A DNA stretch of 64,000 nucleotides from contig NZ_CP061947.1 of the NCBI RefSeq assembly GCF_014838715.1, positions 1,116,001 to 1,180,000 of the forward strand, in the 5' to 3' direction. A program made the position numbers and the translations under genes. The DNA comes from Algoriphagus sp. Y33 (GTDB lineage Bacteria; Bacteroidota; Bacteroidia; Cytophagales; Cyclobacteriaceae). Position 1 is the stretch's first letter. Each line of letters opens with the position of its first letter. Shown here piece after piece: positions 40,801-47,277 of this stretch. Under the pieces are notes generated by a model, which did no database searches, had not been told where the DNA came from, and was given only the letters and a program-made list of their open reading frames with translations.

Positions 40801-43155
40801 ACGGATCTTAATGTGAGCCCTGCGGTGACGACAACTTACTACGTGACCGTAACAGGTGACAATGTATGTGAGAATGCATCTGATGATGCTGCACAGCTTG
40901 TTGTGACCGTAGGAAGGGAAGCGCTATCTTCTGATATACAGGTAATGAATGTTGTAATTTGCGAGGGTGAAAGCACTTTGCTTACAGCAACTAGCAACTC
41001 TGTTACCAACCCGGTATTCAGGTTCTATACTGATGAGGCTCTTACTGAGGAAGTGATTGATCTGAATGTCAGTCCGACTGTTACCACTAGGTACTATGTC
41101 ACCGTAACGGGAGATGAAGTTTGTGAAACTAAGCCGGAGGAAGCAGCACACTTGACAGTAACGGTTCGTTCGGTTTCGGCTCCTGTTGTTACAAACCCTA
41201 CGCAAACATTCTGTGAAGACACTGAAAATCCTATTGTCGGATCACTTGATGTGACGGGTAGCAATATTCGCTGGTATGAGTCTGAGGTGGGTGGTCTGCC
41301 ACTTAATCCAGCTACACCACTAGTGGATGGAGCAACTTATTATGCATCACAGACAGATCAAATGACGTCATGTGAAAGTGTTGAAAGAGTTAGCGTGACA
41401 GTTGCACTTACGTTATGTGATCTAGGAGATGGACTTCAGATTTCCAAGGCAGCAGCGAGCCCAACGGTATTCCCCGGAGGTGAAATAACCTACACTATTA
41501 GTGTTGTCAACACAGCTTCTGTACCAATGGATGATATAGTTGTAAGTGATGTGTTGGCTAGCCAGTTGACATTTGTGTCAGCAAGTGATGGAGGTTTATT
41601 TGATAACGGAACCGTTACTTGGTCCATACCTTCTATCCCGGCCAATACTTCGATGGATCTGGTGCTCACAGTAAGTGTACCGGCGGATATCACAGCCGGT
41701 ACTATGATCAGCAACGTTGCAGTGGTGACCAGTCCTGATGATCCTGATACTCCAAAAGAATCTGATCCTGAAGTTGTAGAGGTAGTTGATCCTTTATCCT
41801 TCACTATTGAGAAAGTATCAAATGTCTCAGAAGCTAAAATTGGGGATGTTATAACTTACACGATTAAGGTCAGCAATGTTTCCAGTCTTGTAAAAGAAGA
41901 TATACTGGTGACAGATACTCTTCCGGTAGGACTGATGTATGTGGAATCTGACCAAGGAGGATTGCTTGCTAATGGAGTGGTGTCATGGATTATCCCTTCA
42001 CTTGCACCGGGTCAAAATATTGAGCTAACTCTTCTTGCGCAGGTTACTGACGATGTAGAAGTAGGTGATATTATTTATAACACTGCGGTAGTAGATCTTC
42101 CTGATGATGGTGAGGATCCTACAGAGTCTGATCCGGGAGATGGAGTGGAAGTAATCGATAGTCCTACGGATATCAACATCACCAAAACTCAAGATGTTAG
42201 TTCAGTTGTTCCCGGTGACATGATTACTTACACAATCTTGCTTGAGAATCTGGGAGATAACATCGCTACGGGAATAGTAGTAACAGATACTTTGCCGCAG
42301 GGAACCATGTTGGTTGAGACTAATCCTGAAGCTACAGTAAGCGATGGAGTTATTACTTGGACTATAGAGAGCTTGGGTGTAGATGAATCTATTTCACTTG
42401 AACTTACAGTGATGGTAATGGCCGAAGAAGGTTCTATAACTAATATGGTAACTGTGGAAGGGGATAATTTCCCTGACGATAGCGATCAGACAGATCCGGT
42501 TACCATTGAAGATCCGGTCAATGAAGTCGATCTGGTACTGGACAAGGAAGTGTCCTCAAGTCTGGTTCAGGTGAATTCGATTTTTGAGTACAAAATCACA
42601 CTGACCAACAATTCGGAAAACACAAGCAATGAGGTTGTGGTAACAGACATACTTTCATCTGCGGTGGAATATATTGGTGCTGATGTTTCCTCAGGTTCAG
42701 TTTCCTACAGTTTGGAGACAAGAACGCTGATCTGGAATATTGCCACCATTGATCCAATGGCAGTAGAGACGATGACTATAAGGGTGAGAGCTGTCTCTGA
42801 AGGAACTGTTTCCAACACGGCCTCCGCAGTATCAGATGATGAAGAGCTGCAGCCTTCCGACAATACAGATACTGCGAGTCATGAGCAGTTGGTATTCGAA
42901 ATACCAAATGTCTTTACACCGAACGGCGATGGAATCAATGATACGTGGGTGATTAGAGGCCTTCAGGAATTCTTCCCACAAAATGAGCTGGTAGTGGTGA
43001 ACCGTTGGGGTGTGGAAGTTTACAGATCAACAAACTATCAAAATGACTGGAATGGTGAGAACCTGAACGGTGGTACTTATTTCTACCAATTCCAGCTGAT
43101 AGATAATCAGGGTGTAAGTCATACTATGACAGGTTACGTAACTATAATTAAGTAA
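28876..43155 (+). CDS. Giant modular surface adhesin with T9SS type B sorting domain
   Basis: A 4759-residue protein. Signal peptide: FKRLFLLLLVAGIGMESYG. Then: four modules of about 350 residues (39-1475), each with two discoidin-like halves (VDGNNDTFTTL-type and AIDADLDSYSEISIG-type motifs). Three DUF11-like domains (about 1481-1882). Ig-like and cysteine-containing modules, including a 2319-bp duplicated block from residue 2072. Ten near-identical 85-residue Ig-like repeats (3166-4015) with paired cysteines. Further Ig and four DUF11-like domains. A gliding-motility-associated C-terminal domain (IPNVFTPNGDGINDTWVIRG near 4675). Type B domains are exported by T9SS and held at the surface with a PorP/SprF partner, whose gene follows by five bases. 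This is the SprB-like plan. I start at ATG 28876, directly before the signal peptide. Confidence 0.88.
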   Translation: MMMKSLLTSKSRFFKRLFLLLLVAGIGMESYGQTKILANEITFTSGNKTTLCGGILGPCQPTVVNPNNALTDDENFARLLASPGTAATIGDYDGVIELKFPSALPADTWSYVRLDGDAGLLDALLGGSLGELLINVLGTVVGGHQVIGIEAKNGATSVLSRTSSQGFDTDRVRLKVDGSGNYYLAIRPNAEYDRLRITNTSIFSLLGAGVEFNLDVYNAFYLDGDDPCGEYRFASFDGEGISLDLAGSGVSDAENAIDADLDSYSEISIGTLGIGTSMYQSIYFKSPSAPQDYFKVKLSVANGGALTADLIGGIEVRAYNGADLVYINKLDGGLITGLDLLGLLQSGQAVTIPFGPGVSFDRITVGYNSLISLSALSNSPIRLYDVQRYGENCPDPDPLPTPDPTDPMLSNRDCDATLIDFENANFPFNTVDGNNDTFTTLSASSGTALGIGDYDGFVELGFDARSAGTTSYVRIDFDEEVLLGLIDGTVGELLGGVVNNVLFGSHYFTVEVKNNGAQVFESSSNNGFFNQPVKIVQDKNNHYYVAITPESPYTSIRITESLNGLLGLGEVRSMNVYHVCSSTGFEECEQAFLTYSESEGISLDILELGEAGVKDAGFAIDGNPATASQISIGAAGLGSSIYQFVDFHSLSAPADHFRVKLAMEADNTLTAEVLGSIVIKAFNGDTEVFSQELRDGLISGLDLLGLLQSGGTLNLPFGTGLAFDRVAVGIESLVSVNVFDDNPVSVFSIERFSAACPDPELDTPAETDPPFNVSDCAGEVVSWENTNFPLNVIDGHNDTYATLYASTGLIAGTGYNSHIELKYADPVAAGETSYVRIEFEDDQLNALLGGSLGSDLADLLGTVALGDHYFTVTPKTAGGTDLYEASSQNGFAGQDVRVVQDAAGRFYIAFTADQPYQSVRIDHYLSALLGLGNTATMQVYSMCRETDFDLCEQATFTDFDGSGIALDLVDITQGGVFNPQNAIDENSSNYSTINLGVAGVGASVYQNIYFKTKSLTSDALRIRVQLDQPGILNLDLVGSYRVILYNGNQEVYNETLQNALINNIDLLGLLNLGEILELTIEPGVVYDRVSFGLQSLVSINTSAPIRLYGISRISEDCPDPDFAEPPYLAPVCAEELISVQNVDNLQNLFDGNFNSFATINSSGGALGTGIGAFSGHVNLGYGDGVIVPAGTTSYMRIDAEDGLLNALLGGSIGGVLSDLLNTVVLGNHYFDVKAIDAGGNELFTASSSNSFNGLNDQVKIVQDAQGRYYLAITPNADYNSIRVEDHTAGGLFGQNNSINIYGLCYDTGAEACATGFTTSFDGSGLTVGLGSIGNYGVTNPERVLDDNNNDDYSEISLGALSVVGSIQQNVQFRQTIPADGSFKIKLGIGSGVLDVGVFGRIDVVGYLDGEEVYDETLENAVAGNINLFDLFNNGADNEIRVSFGVAVDEVAIRYRSLAGVSVNPSIRLFYILQDCETPTFQSWKSYVIDGDPVLTSVSGGETVQYTIHVRNTGTVPMTDYLITDAIPAHTAYVDGSGGVFDAGVVTFDNLDIAPGATETVSFSVLVDGNLTDVEFISNVALVKSLPEDPGTETYPPLDNENPTDPDESGDTGTDIPVDPIFSAEIWKSVTVDGDASLTTVSGGETLVYTIFVRNTGNQDLTDLTISDELPLGVSYVSGGTLAGNTVTFSVAAVAAGETLSAGTFTATVDSDLTGIDEIRNIAILTSSDLPTGIESYPPVDNTNPTEPDTSAEPGTVVDVTPVHAIDFAKIGLSNNAESDGKAIVGDIITYTLTVTNTGNKALTDISVVDQIPANTTVVDNGGGTAGVGTLTFDISSLAVGAEEEFTFTVEVDAVTGSDPIINNAEAFYTDEAGDSASETAQHTMLTDCTVLDAGNIELDADQDAICEGESAVLTASLTGVSIADPIFRWYTNEDLTGSFEEGSEITVSPTATTIYYVTVSAEGYCFSTPAATTSITVNELPAVPSTSSDVTISEGFGTVLTATVDPQPADVEIVWYNEGMVEVGTGDSYNTGVLSAGVYTYYAGTRNMDTGCLSIGTTAVTVTVVPLTDDSDCTVANAQTVESGLLCVACSATSPELAVDGNPNTFGRLTVPLGIVSSISQTLYFPTMGAAGDSVKVDLGIPGGLADVGLLSRIEITLFNGASQVAQFNLNENLVNLTVLGGGSVQQAGVPATGSFDRVRVRLTGLLTLVTSLDIYEASINFAAPTAITEDEVVCQGTAATLETTPAAGTSLRWYDAPTGGILLMEGNSYTTPALNVPGTVTYYIAVLRDGCEDPVRIPVDVTVNPGATAADIQADGGTICAGDTFELSATSGTVSNPEFRFFEDEDLTVEIFDLTVNPGSTTIYYVTVSGDNVCENAAGQAAEVLVTVIPRATAADIATTDVSICEGESTILVATSAGIANPVFRFYSDAALDNEITDLTVSPTVTTTYYVTVTSDGVCVNAAGDEATITVTVDQNADDADININNTVTQCEGEDVVLAPTTTITNPIFTWYLDAAKASPIAEGTVSGVTYTLGTDGSLTISGLAASSTTEYFVTVSGDGFCENETGKSVSVSITNSLDAPEFVADEIGVCGTGSDVTFEISNAAGGLTYTVYDAATGGNIVTDGIQITGNQIVLASVDADVEYFVGVMGGTGCESASRMRIAVTVLPPATAADITTVDVEICVGESTVLTASSSTITNPVFRFYADADLDTEITDLEVSPTATTTYYVTVSGDDVCANEPGNAAELTVTVSPLPSAPAVGSSSVTITEGFATQLTASAPAGSTVVWYSESGAELVTGPTYTTPVLAQGTYIYFAASRDDVTGCESADRTMITVVVIPAGPVEDCTVSNGQTVSIDGPCVLCAVTSPQLAVDGNPSTYSRLTVPLGIVSSISQTLSFPTMGAAGDSVKVDLGIPGGLADVGLLSRIEITLFNGASQVDQFNLNESLVNLTVLGGGTRQQAGVLATGSFDRVRVRLTGLLTALTSLDIYQANIRFAAPTTITEDAVVCQGDMADLEATPSAGTSLRWYDAPTGGTLLASGNSYTTPALNVPGIVTYYIAVLRDGCEDPVRIPVDVTVNPGATAADIQADGGTICEGDSFTLTASSSTVTNPEFRFYADEALTTLITDLTVSPGSTTVYYVTVEGDNVCENAAGEAAEVLVTVTPRATASDIDAVGGTICEGESFMLTATSSTVTNPMFKFYSDAALSNEITDLNVSPAVTTTYYVSVTGGGVCENASGDGAELVVTVAPSATASDIDAVGGTICEGDSFMLTATSSTVTNPMFKFYSDAALNNEITDLNVSPAVTTTYYVTVTGDGVCENASGDGAELVVTVAPSATASDIDAVGGTICEGESFMLTATSSTVTNPMFKFYSDAALNNEITDLNVSPAVTTTYYVSVTGDGVCENAPNTGAELTVTVAPSATASDIDAVGGTICEGESFMLTATSSTVTNPMFKFYSDAALSNEITDLNVSPAVTTTYYVTVTGDNVCENASGDGAELVVTVAPSATASDIDAVGGTICEGDSFMLTATSSTVTNPMFKFYSDAALSNELTDLNVSPAVTTTYYVTVTGDGVCENASGDGAELVVTVAPSATASDIDAVGGTICKGESFMLTATSSTVTNPMFKFYSDAALSNELTDLNVSPAVTTTYYVTVTGDGVCENASGDGAELVVTVAPSAMASDIDAVSGTICEGESFMLTATAAGITNPEFKFYSDAALNNEITDLNVSPAVTTTYYVSVTGDGVCENVSGDGAELVVTVAPSATASDIDAVGGTICEGDSFMLTATSSTVTNPMFKFYSDAALSNELTDLEVSPMVTTTYYVSVTGEGVCENAANDGAELVVTVAPNATASDIDAVGGTICEGDSFMLTATSSTVTNPMFKFYSDAALSNEITDLNVSPAVTTTYYVTVTGEGVCENVSGDGAELVVTVSPAATASDIDAVGGTICEGESFMLTATAAGVTNPMFRFYSDAALSNEITDLNVSPAVTTTYYVTVTGDNVCENASDDAAQLVVTVGREALSSDIQVMNVVICEGESTLLTATSNSVTNPVFRFYTDEALTEEVIDLNVSPTVTTRYYVTVTGDEVCETKPEEAAHLTVTVRSVSAPVVTNPTQTFCEDTENPIVGSLDVTGSNIRWYESEVGGLPLNPATPLVDGATYYASQTDQMTSCESVERVSVTVALTLCDLGDGLQISKAAASPTVFPGGEITYTISVVNTASVPMDDIVVSDVLASQLTFVSASDGGLFDNGTVTWSIPSIPANTSMDLVLTVSVPADITAGTMISNVAVVTSPDDPDTPKESDPEVVEVVDPLSFTIEKVSNVSEAKIGDVITYTIKVSNVSSLVKEDILVTDTLPVGLMYVESDQGGLLANGVVSWIIPSLAPGQNIELTLLAQVTDDVEVGDIIYNTAVVDLPDDGEDPTESDPGDGVEVIDSPTDINITKTQDVSSVVPGDMITYTILLENLGDNIATGIVVTDTLPQGTMLVETNPEATVSDGVITWTIESLGVDESISLELTVMVMAEEGSITNMVTVEGDNFPDDSDQTDPVTIEDPVNEVDLVLDKEVSSSLVQVNSIFEYKITLTNNSENTSNEVVVTDILSSAVEYIGADVSSGSVSYSLETRTLIWNIATIDPMAVETMTIRVRAVSEGTVSNTASAVSDDEELQPSDNTDTASHEQLVFEIPNVFTPNGDGINDTWVIRGLQEFFPQNELVVVNRWGVEVYRSTNYQNDWNGENLNGGTYFYQFQLIDNQGVSHTMTGYVTIIK
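28990..33300 (+). repeat. Four tandem modules of about 350 residues in the adhesin
   Basis: Module starts are near 28990, 30109, 31192 and 32258, so spacing is 1042-1119 bases. Each has SYVRI/LD, LLGGSLGELL-like, VQDxxGxYY and a second half with AID and LLGLLQSG. The copies are clearly diverged, so this is an old duplication. The type A protein at 24368 carries one such module. Confidence 0.75.
35089..38370 (+). repeat. 2319-bp tandem duplication inside the adhesin
   Basis: The segment beginning DCTVANAQTV at 35089 is repeated from DCTVSNGQTV at 37408. Landmarks keep an exact 2319-base offset: GTGTCATCAATC at 35221 and 37540, the GATAADIQADGGTIC codons at 35794 and 38113, and the next Ig start at 36052 and 38371. 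No insertion or deletion is needed over at least 960 bases, and parts are nearly identical in DNA, so this is recent or homogenised. Confidence 0.8.
38371..40920 (+). repeat. Ten near-identical 255-bp repeats encoding Ig-like domains
   Basis: Starts fall at 38371, 38626, 38881, 39136, 39391, 39646, 39901, 40156, 40411 and 40666, each exactly 255 bases apart. Each encodes A.ASDIDAV.GTIC.G, TNP.FKFYSDAAL, DLNVSPAVTTTYYV and VCEN. Copies differ at few positions (E/D after CEG, S/N after AAL, T/S before VTG), except the seventh, which has TAAGITNPEF. A diverged eleventh copy follows at 40921. Confidence 0.92.
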
Positions 43156-43160
43156 GCAAG

Positions 43161-44132
43161 ATGAAACTATTTAAGATCATTACTTTGCTAACTGGATTCC
43201 TGCTTCTTGCCCTTAGCGATAGCTATGGGCAGCAGGTACCCCAGTACAGCCAATACATTTTTAATCCTGTGTTTATAAATCCTGCTTATGCAGGTTATAA
43301 ACAGCAGCTTTATCTGCAATCTTATTATAGAAAGCAGTGGACTGGTGTGACAGGGAGCCCTGAAACCTTTGCGGTGGCAGGAGATACCTATCTTGAAGAA
43401 TCCCAACTTGGTATTGGAGGTCAATTTCTCACAGATAAACTAGGCGCACAGAGGACGGTAGCTGCTTATGGAAATCTTGCCTATCACCTAAGACTTAGTG
43501 ATACTAAATTCCTAAGTTTTGGAGTAGGAGCGGGGGTAGTGAATTCACAACTGGATGGATCTATGCTGAACCCTGATATGGGAGATGACCCATCTATCCC
43601 ATTGAGTAAGGAGAGAATAACCTACCCGGACTTAAAATTGGGTTTGTTTCTTTATGATGATAATTATTACATAGGTGTAGCTGCTGATCAGATGCTTTCT
43701 TCTGTAATTGATTTTGACAGGGGAGACGTGATGGTTCTTCCGGATCCGCACTTATACGTGACGGGCGGATATCATTTGGATCTTAATTACAATTTCTCAC
43801 TGGTGCCCTCTATTATGTATATGGATGATTTCAAAGCACCGGCAAGAATGGATTTGAATGCAGCTTTGATCCTGAATGATATGATCTGGTTAGGTGCTGG
43901 GTACAGATTTGGTATTGATATGCCTGGGAGGGATATACAACCGGGACTAAAAAAATCAACCGGTCTACTTGGAATGGTGCAGGTTCAGCTACGTGAGAGT
44001 TTACGGTTGGGATATGCCTATGACCATACGCTTTCTGGGTTTTCGGTTAATACATTTACCACTCATGATATTTCCATTGCTTTCTTATTCCCTCCTAAGC
44101 GAGTACGATTGGTTTCTCCACGATTCTTTTAA
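43161..44132 (+). CDS. PorP/SprF family type 9 secretion partner
   Basis: A 323-residue outer-membrane beta-barrel protein. The signal peptide ends SYGQ, followed directly by QVPQYSQYIFNPVFINPAYA, the PorP/SprF hallmark. Then come LYLQSYYRKQWTGVTGSPET, GIGGQFLTDKLGAQRTVAAY and LRLGYAYDHTLSGF. Family members couple type B cargo to the T9SS and hold it on the cell surface. The gene starts five bases after the giant adhesin and is followed by an OmpA-family gene at 14 bases, the usual order for type B modules. It is probably dedicated to this adhesin. Confidence 0.92.
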   Translation: MKLFKIITLLTGFLLLALSDSYGQQVPQYSQYIFNPVFINPAYAGYKQQLYLQSYYRKQWTGVTGSPETFAVAGDTYLEESQLGIGGQFLTDKLGAQRTVAAYGNLAYHLRLSDTKFLSFGVGAGVVNSQLDGSMLNPDMGDDPSIPLSKERITYPDLKLGLFLYDDNYYIGVAADQMLSSVIDFDRGDVMVLPDPHLYVTGGYHLDLNYNFSLVPSIMYMDDFKAPARMDLNAALILNDMIWLGAGYRFGIDMPGRDIQPGLKKSTGLLGMVQVQLRESLRLGYAYDHTLSGFSVNTFTTHDISIAFLFPPKRVRLVSPRFF

Positions 44133-44146
44133 GCAAAAAACTTGAC

Positions 44147-46102
44147 ATGAAAAGATTATTATATATAGCGTGCTTCCTGATTGTTTGCTTTGTTTCGTGT
44201 AAACCTTTATCCTATAAGAAATACGTAGAAGGTAAAAAACAGACGGAGAATCTTAATTATTCTGTCGGAATAGAGAAGTTCTTGGAAAGTTGGAATGAGT
44301 CACCCCAGCCTGAGGCAGCCCGAGGGTTGGCTCAGGCATATTCAAAAGTGAGGAATTTTGAACAGGCGGAGGAATGGTATACCAGACTGGAAAGAGATGG
44401 GGACTTGGAGGAAGGTGATCTCAAGCCTCTTGCCGAAGCTTTAATAGCCAATTCCAAATATTCGGAGGCAACTGCTATTCTTGGAAGGTTGGATTCTGCC
44501 CGCACCAATCCGGATTTGGAGTTAATCTGGAAAACAGCCTTGGGAGGAAAGTCATTCTTGAATAGGTCTTCTGAATCTGCAATTGTACCGGTCCCTGAAG
44601 CCAATTCAGCCTTTTCTGAGTTTGGACCGATGATTTCCGATGATACCGTTCTTCACTTTACTTCTGATAGATTGCTTCCTAAAAATGTTCGGGTAGATCC
44701 GAATAATGCACTCAAAAGCGATGTGTACGGTTGGACAGGAAATGGTTTTTTGAAAATGCATGAAGCTGCCTGGGATAACAAAGAAAATACTGTGAAGCAA
44801 GCTCCGAGGCAGACAGATAGGTTAAATGGTGATTTGCATGTCGGTCCTTTATATAAGAAGGGAAATAATTTGTTCTTAACAATCACACAGGTGCAGAAAC
44901 ACAAAAAGTCCGATTCCGGTTCCTCTAGGGATTATACCTTGTTTCCCGAATTGTTTTTTGCTTTGGATACAGGCAATATTAACATGGACTCATTTACGCC
45001 ATTGCCTTTTAATGCTCCTTTTTCCTATTCTGTGTCTGACCCATTCTATGATCCATCCACTTCCAAGCTCTATTTCTCCTCTGATATGCCAGGAGGCAAT
45101 GGGCAAGCAGATTTATACTATTCTGAATGGAAGGATGAAACTTGGTCAACTCCTGTGAATCTTGGTGAGGTGATCAATACCAATGGAGATGAAAGAACCC
45201 CATACATTGATAAAAATGGAATCCTCTACTTTTCAAGCACAGGACATGCCGGCTTAGGCGGATTGGATATCTTCAGAGTGCATCTAGAAAATGGAGAATA
45301 CACTGAACCTGAGAATTTAGGCAGTCCGATTAATTCAAACCGCGATGATTTCGGGCTTTCATTGCTGCCTGGAAGTGATACCGAGGCCGTGTTTTCTTCC
45401 GATAGAAAAGGCGGTAAGGGGCTGGATGATATTTATTTCGCAGATCTTTTTGTACAGAAGGATTTGGTGATCAAAGGCGATCTAATTGATAAAGAAACGG
45501 GTGAAAAGCTCGAAGATGGTGTGGTAACACTCTATAATGATCAAAGCCAATTAGTGAATACTTATGTCTCTGAAGCCGATGGATCCTTCAGGTTTAAGGT
45601 GAAGTTTGATCAGATAGTTAATTTGGAAGGCAAGAAAACGGGATACCTAACAGGTAATAGCGGTGATATTTTGATCCCAACCGCAGCTCAAATTCAAGAC
45701 TCTGTGATTGTCAGGAATATCTACCTAGATAAAATTGCTGTAGGGAAAACGTATACCCTCAAAAATATTTACTATGATTTTGATAAGTGGGACATCAGAG
45801 AAGATGCTAAACCGGAACTTAATAATTTGATTAAGATTCTGAAAGACAATCCTACGATTAAAATCGAATTGTATTCACATACAGACTCTAGAGGTACCAA
45901 CGCTTATAACCTTAAACTTTCAGATAAACGTGCTAAAGCCGTAATTGCCTATTTGATAGAATCAGGGATTGATCAGAATAGGCTTAAAGCAATAGGATAT
46001 GGTGAAGAAAAACTTCTTAATTCTTGTGCAGATAATGTCTCATGTACCGAAGAGCAGCATCAGGAGAACAGAAGAACTGAATTTAAAATTACAGAATATT
46101 GA
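44147..46102 (+). CDS. OmpA-family lipoprotein with PD40-type propeller
   Basis: A 651-residue lipoprotein with lipobox FVSC near residue 19. TPR-like helices (about 25-115) are followed by a PD40/WD40-like propeller (FSSDMPGGNGQADLYYSEWK, YFSSTGHAGLGGLDIFRV, FSSDRKGGKGLDDIYFA). A carboxypeptidase regulatory-like domain (KGDLIDKETGEKLEDGVVTL) follows. The OmpA peptidoglycan-binding domain is about 535-651 (IYYDFDKWDIREDAKPELNN, HTDSRGTNAYNLKLSDKRAK). This layout is found in PorE-like proteins that tie T9SS or its cargo to the cell wall. It ends the adhesin-PorP operon, before a bidirectional terminator. Confidence 0.9.
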   Translation: MKRLLYIACFLIVCFVSCKPLSYKKYVEGKKQTENLNYSVGIEKFLESWNESPQPEAARGLAQAYSKVRNFEQAEEWYTRLERDGDLEEGDLKPLAEALIANSKYSEATAILGRLDSARTNPDLELIWKTALGGKSFLNRSSESAIVPVPEANSAFSEFGPMISDDTVLHFTSDRLLPKNVRVDPNNALKSDVYGWTGNGFLKMHEAAWDNKENTVKQAPRQTDRLNGDLHVGPLYKKGNNLFLTITQVQKHKKSDSGSSRDYTLFPELFFALDTGNINMDSFTPLPFNAPFSYSVSDPFYDPSTSKLYFSSDMPGGNGQADLYYSEWKDETWSTPVNLGEVINTNGDERTPYIDKNGILYFSSTGHAGLGGLDIFRVHLENGEYTEPENLGSPINSNRDDFGLSLLPGSDTEAVFSSDRKGGKGLDDIYFADLFVQKDLVIKGDLIDKETGEKLEDGVVTLYNDQSQLVNTYVSEADGSFRFKVKFDQIVNLEGKKTGYLTGNSGDILIPTAAQIQDSVIVRNIYLDKIAVGKTYTLKNIYYDFDKWDIREDAKPELNNLIKILKDNPTIKIELYSHTDSRGTNAYNLKLSDKRAKAVIAYLIESGIDQNRLKAIGYGEEKLLNSCADNVSCTEEQHQENRRTEFKITEY

Positions 46103-46176
46103 TTTGGGTGGTTCTTCAGCTGTCTCTTTGGATTCGCCACTTTTATAGATCTTGAATTAGTGACCTAGTAATTGAA

Positions 46177-46213
46177 AAAGACCACCTAGTGTTAGGAGGT
46201 CTTTTTTTTTTTC
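46177..46213. terminator. Bidirectional terminator between convergent genes
   Basis: AAAGACCACCTA (46177-46188) pairs with TAGGAGGTCTTT (46193-46204) with one mismatch and a 4-base loop, followed by a long T-run and preceded by an A-run. Confidence 0.75.
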
Positions 46214-46214
46214 T

Positions 46215-46628
46215 TTAATTGAGAAATGGGCTTTTCACTATATGCTCGTCTTGGTTTAATACTTTTCGACAGATTGCAAAATTGAGATCTGTGATCGTTT
46301 CGACCAAATTAGTGACATTTTTTTCATCCTCGGGAAGTACCGAACCCTGAATAAAGAATGCTAGGAAGGATGATTCCAGATCTTTTCTATAAACTATGTG
46401 CAAAGTGCCTTTTAGATCCTTAAATTCACTTACAGCGTTCAATACAAAACCCTTAAAAGCTTCCTCAAGCAATTCACAATCCCCATTAACTATTGGAAGA
46501 GAATTGTCTAGACGAAACTGTATGTTATAGTTTTCTATTATGCCTGATAGTAGTGCATAACTATCAATGCAATACCCTCTTTGCTCCATCTTGGCGCAGG
46601 TAAGGTTAAAATCGTTGGGGTATGTCAT
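46215..46628 (-). CDS. Small protein with histidine-kinase ATPase-like segment, possibly a remnant
   Basis: A 137-residue protein. IQFRLDNSLPIVNGDCELLE followed by EAFKGFVLNAVSEF resembles the start of a histidine-kinase ATPase domain up to the N-box, but the asparagine and acidic ligands are not well conserved and the G-boxes are missing. There is no dimerisation, sensor or receiver domain. It lies next to decayed coding sequence, which suggests a broken kinase gene, but a small independent regulator is possible. It shares the terminator at 46177-46213 with the OmpA-family gene. Confidence 0.4.
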   Translation of the reverse strand: MTYPNDFNLTCAKMEQRGYCIDSYALLSGIIENYNIQFRLDNSLPIVNGDCELLEEAFKGFVLNAVSEFKDLKGTLHIVYRKDLESSFLAFFIQGSVLPEDEKNVTNLVETITDLNFAICRKVLNQDEHIVKSPFLN

Positions 46629-47110
46629 TTTTATTAATTTGCGAATAGGGACAAGATTTGGGTGACCAAGTACTTATTCTTCATTCAAGTCAATGAGTTT
46701 TGAATCATTAACAGCTTTTGGTAAGGGGAAAGTAAAGACTGGAGAAATATGATATTTCATGGTATAACCAAACTTGATTTCTTTTGTTTTATAATTACGC
46801 CATACATACATCCGCTTTTTTGCCAGCAAAGCAATAAAAGCATCATAGGATTAGGAGAACACTAGCATCATGCATCATGGCAATTAGGCTGACCTCGCCG
46901 TGGGGAGTCATCCCTATGTCTGGAAGTGCAGATGTCATAGGGCTTCCTGCTATTAAGCCAAGGAAAACATAGTTACTGCCATCATTGCGGATAATCATAC
47001 TAACTCAATTTCTAAACCAGAAAGCTAATTCGTTGATTGGTAAAGTTTCTGATAAACCGGCAAGTTTTGTTCCGAAAAATTCATTGCTGCTGTTTTGTCA
47101 TTTTTGGAAA
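46607..47110 (-). pseudogene. Decayed coding sequence, minus strand
   Basis: Reading the minus strand, several protein-like fragments lie in changing frames. One is MNFSEQNLPVYQKLYNQRIS, one ends ELAFWFRN then a stop, one begins VSMIIRNDGSNYVFLGLIAG and continues to MMHDASVLLIL, and another begins DAFIALLAKKRMYVWRNYKT and stays open to about 46607. They adjoin each other but are split by stops and frame changes. I do not recognise the parent protein. This is a low-confidence reading. Confidence 0.3.
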
Positions 47111-47240
47111 CAGGAATTGTTTTTTTTCATATATATCCGACTTTCCGTCGGGAAGTGGGCGAAAGCGACATAGGGCTTGGTAGACTTTCGTGTATAGATT
47201 CAATAATTCGGTATCCCTCTAGGCTGCATTTGTCTGTCTC

Positions 47241-47277
47241 GTTGCGACGGGTCTTCGGACCATATAAGCGAAGCAAC
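47241..47277. repeat. Imperfect palindrome with a GGTC-TTCG-GACC hairpin
   Basis: GTTGC (47241) pairs with GCAAC (to 47277). Inside it GGTC (47250-47253), loop TTCG and GACC (47258-47261) make a second stem. The outer TTGCGA...GCGAAGCAA resembles the TTGCGAG...GACGAAGCAA core of the repeat inside the WecE-like gene, so it may be a diverged relative. Confidence 0.3.

Noticed and set aside
38371..40920. Tandem repeats taken as a CRISPR array
   Set aside because: The 255-bp units are coding throughout and contain no variable spacers; no cas genes are near.
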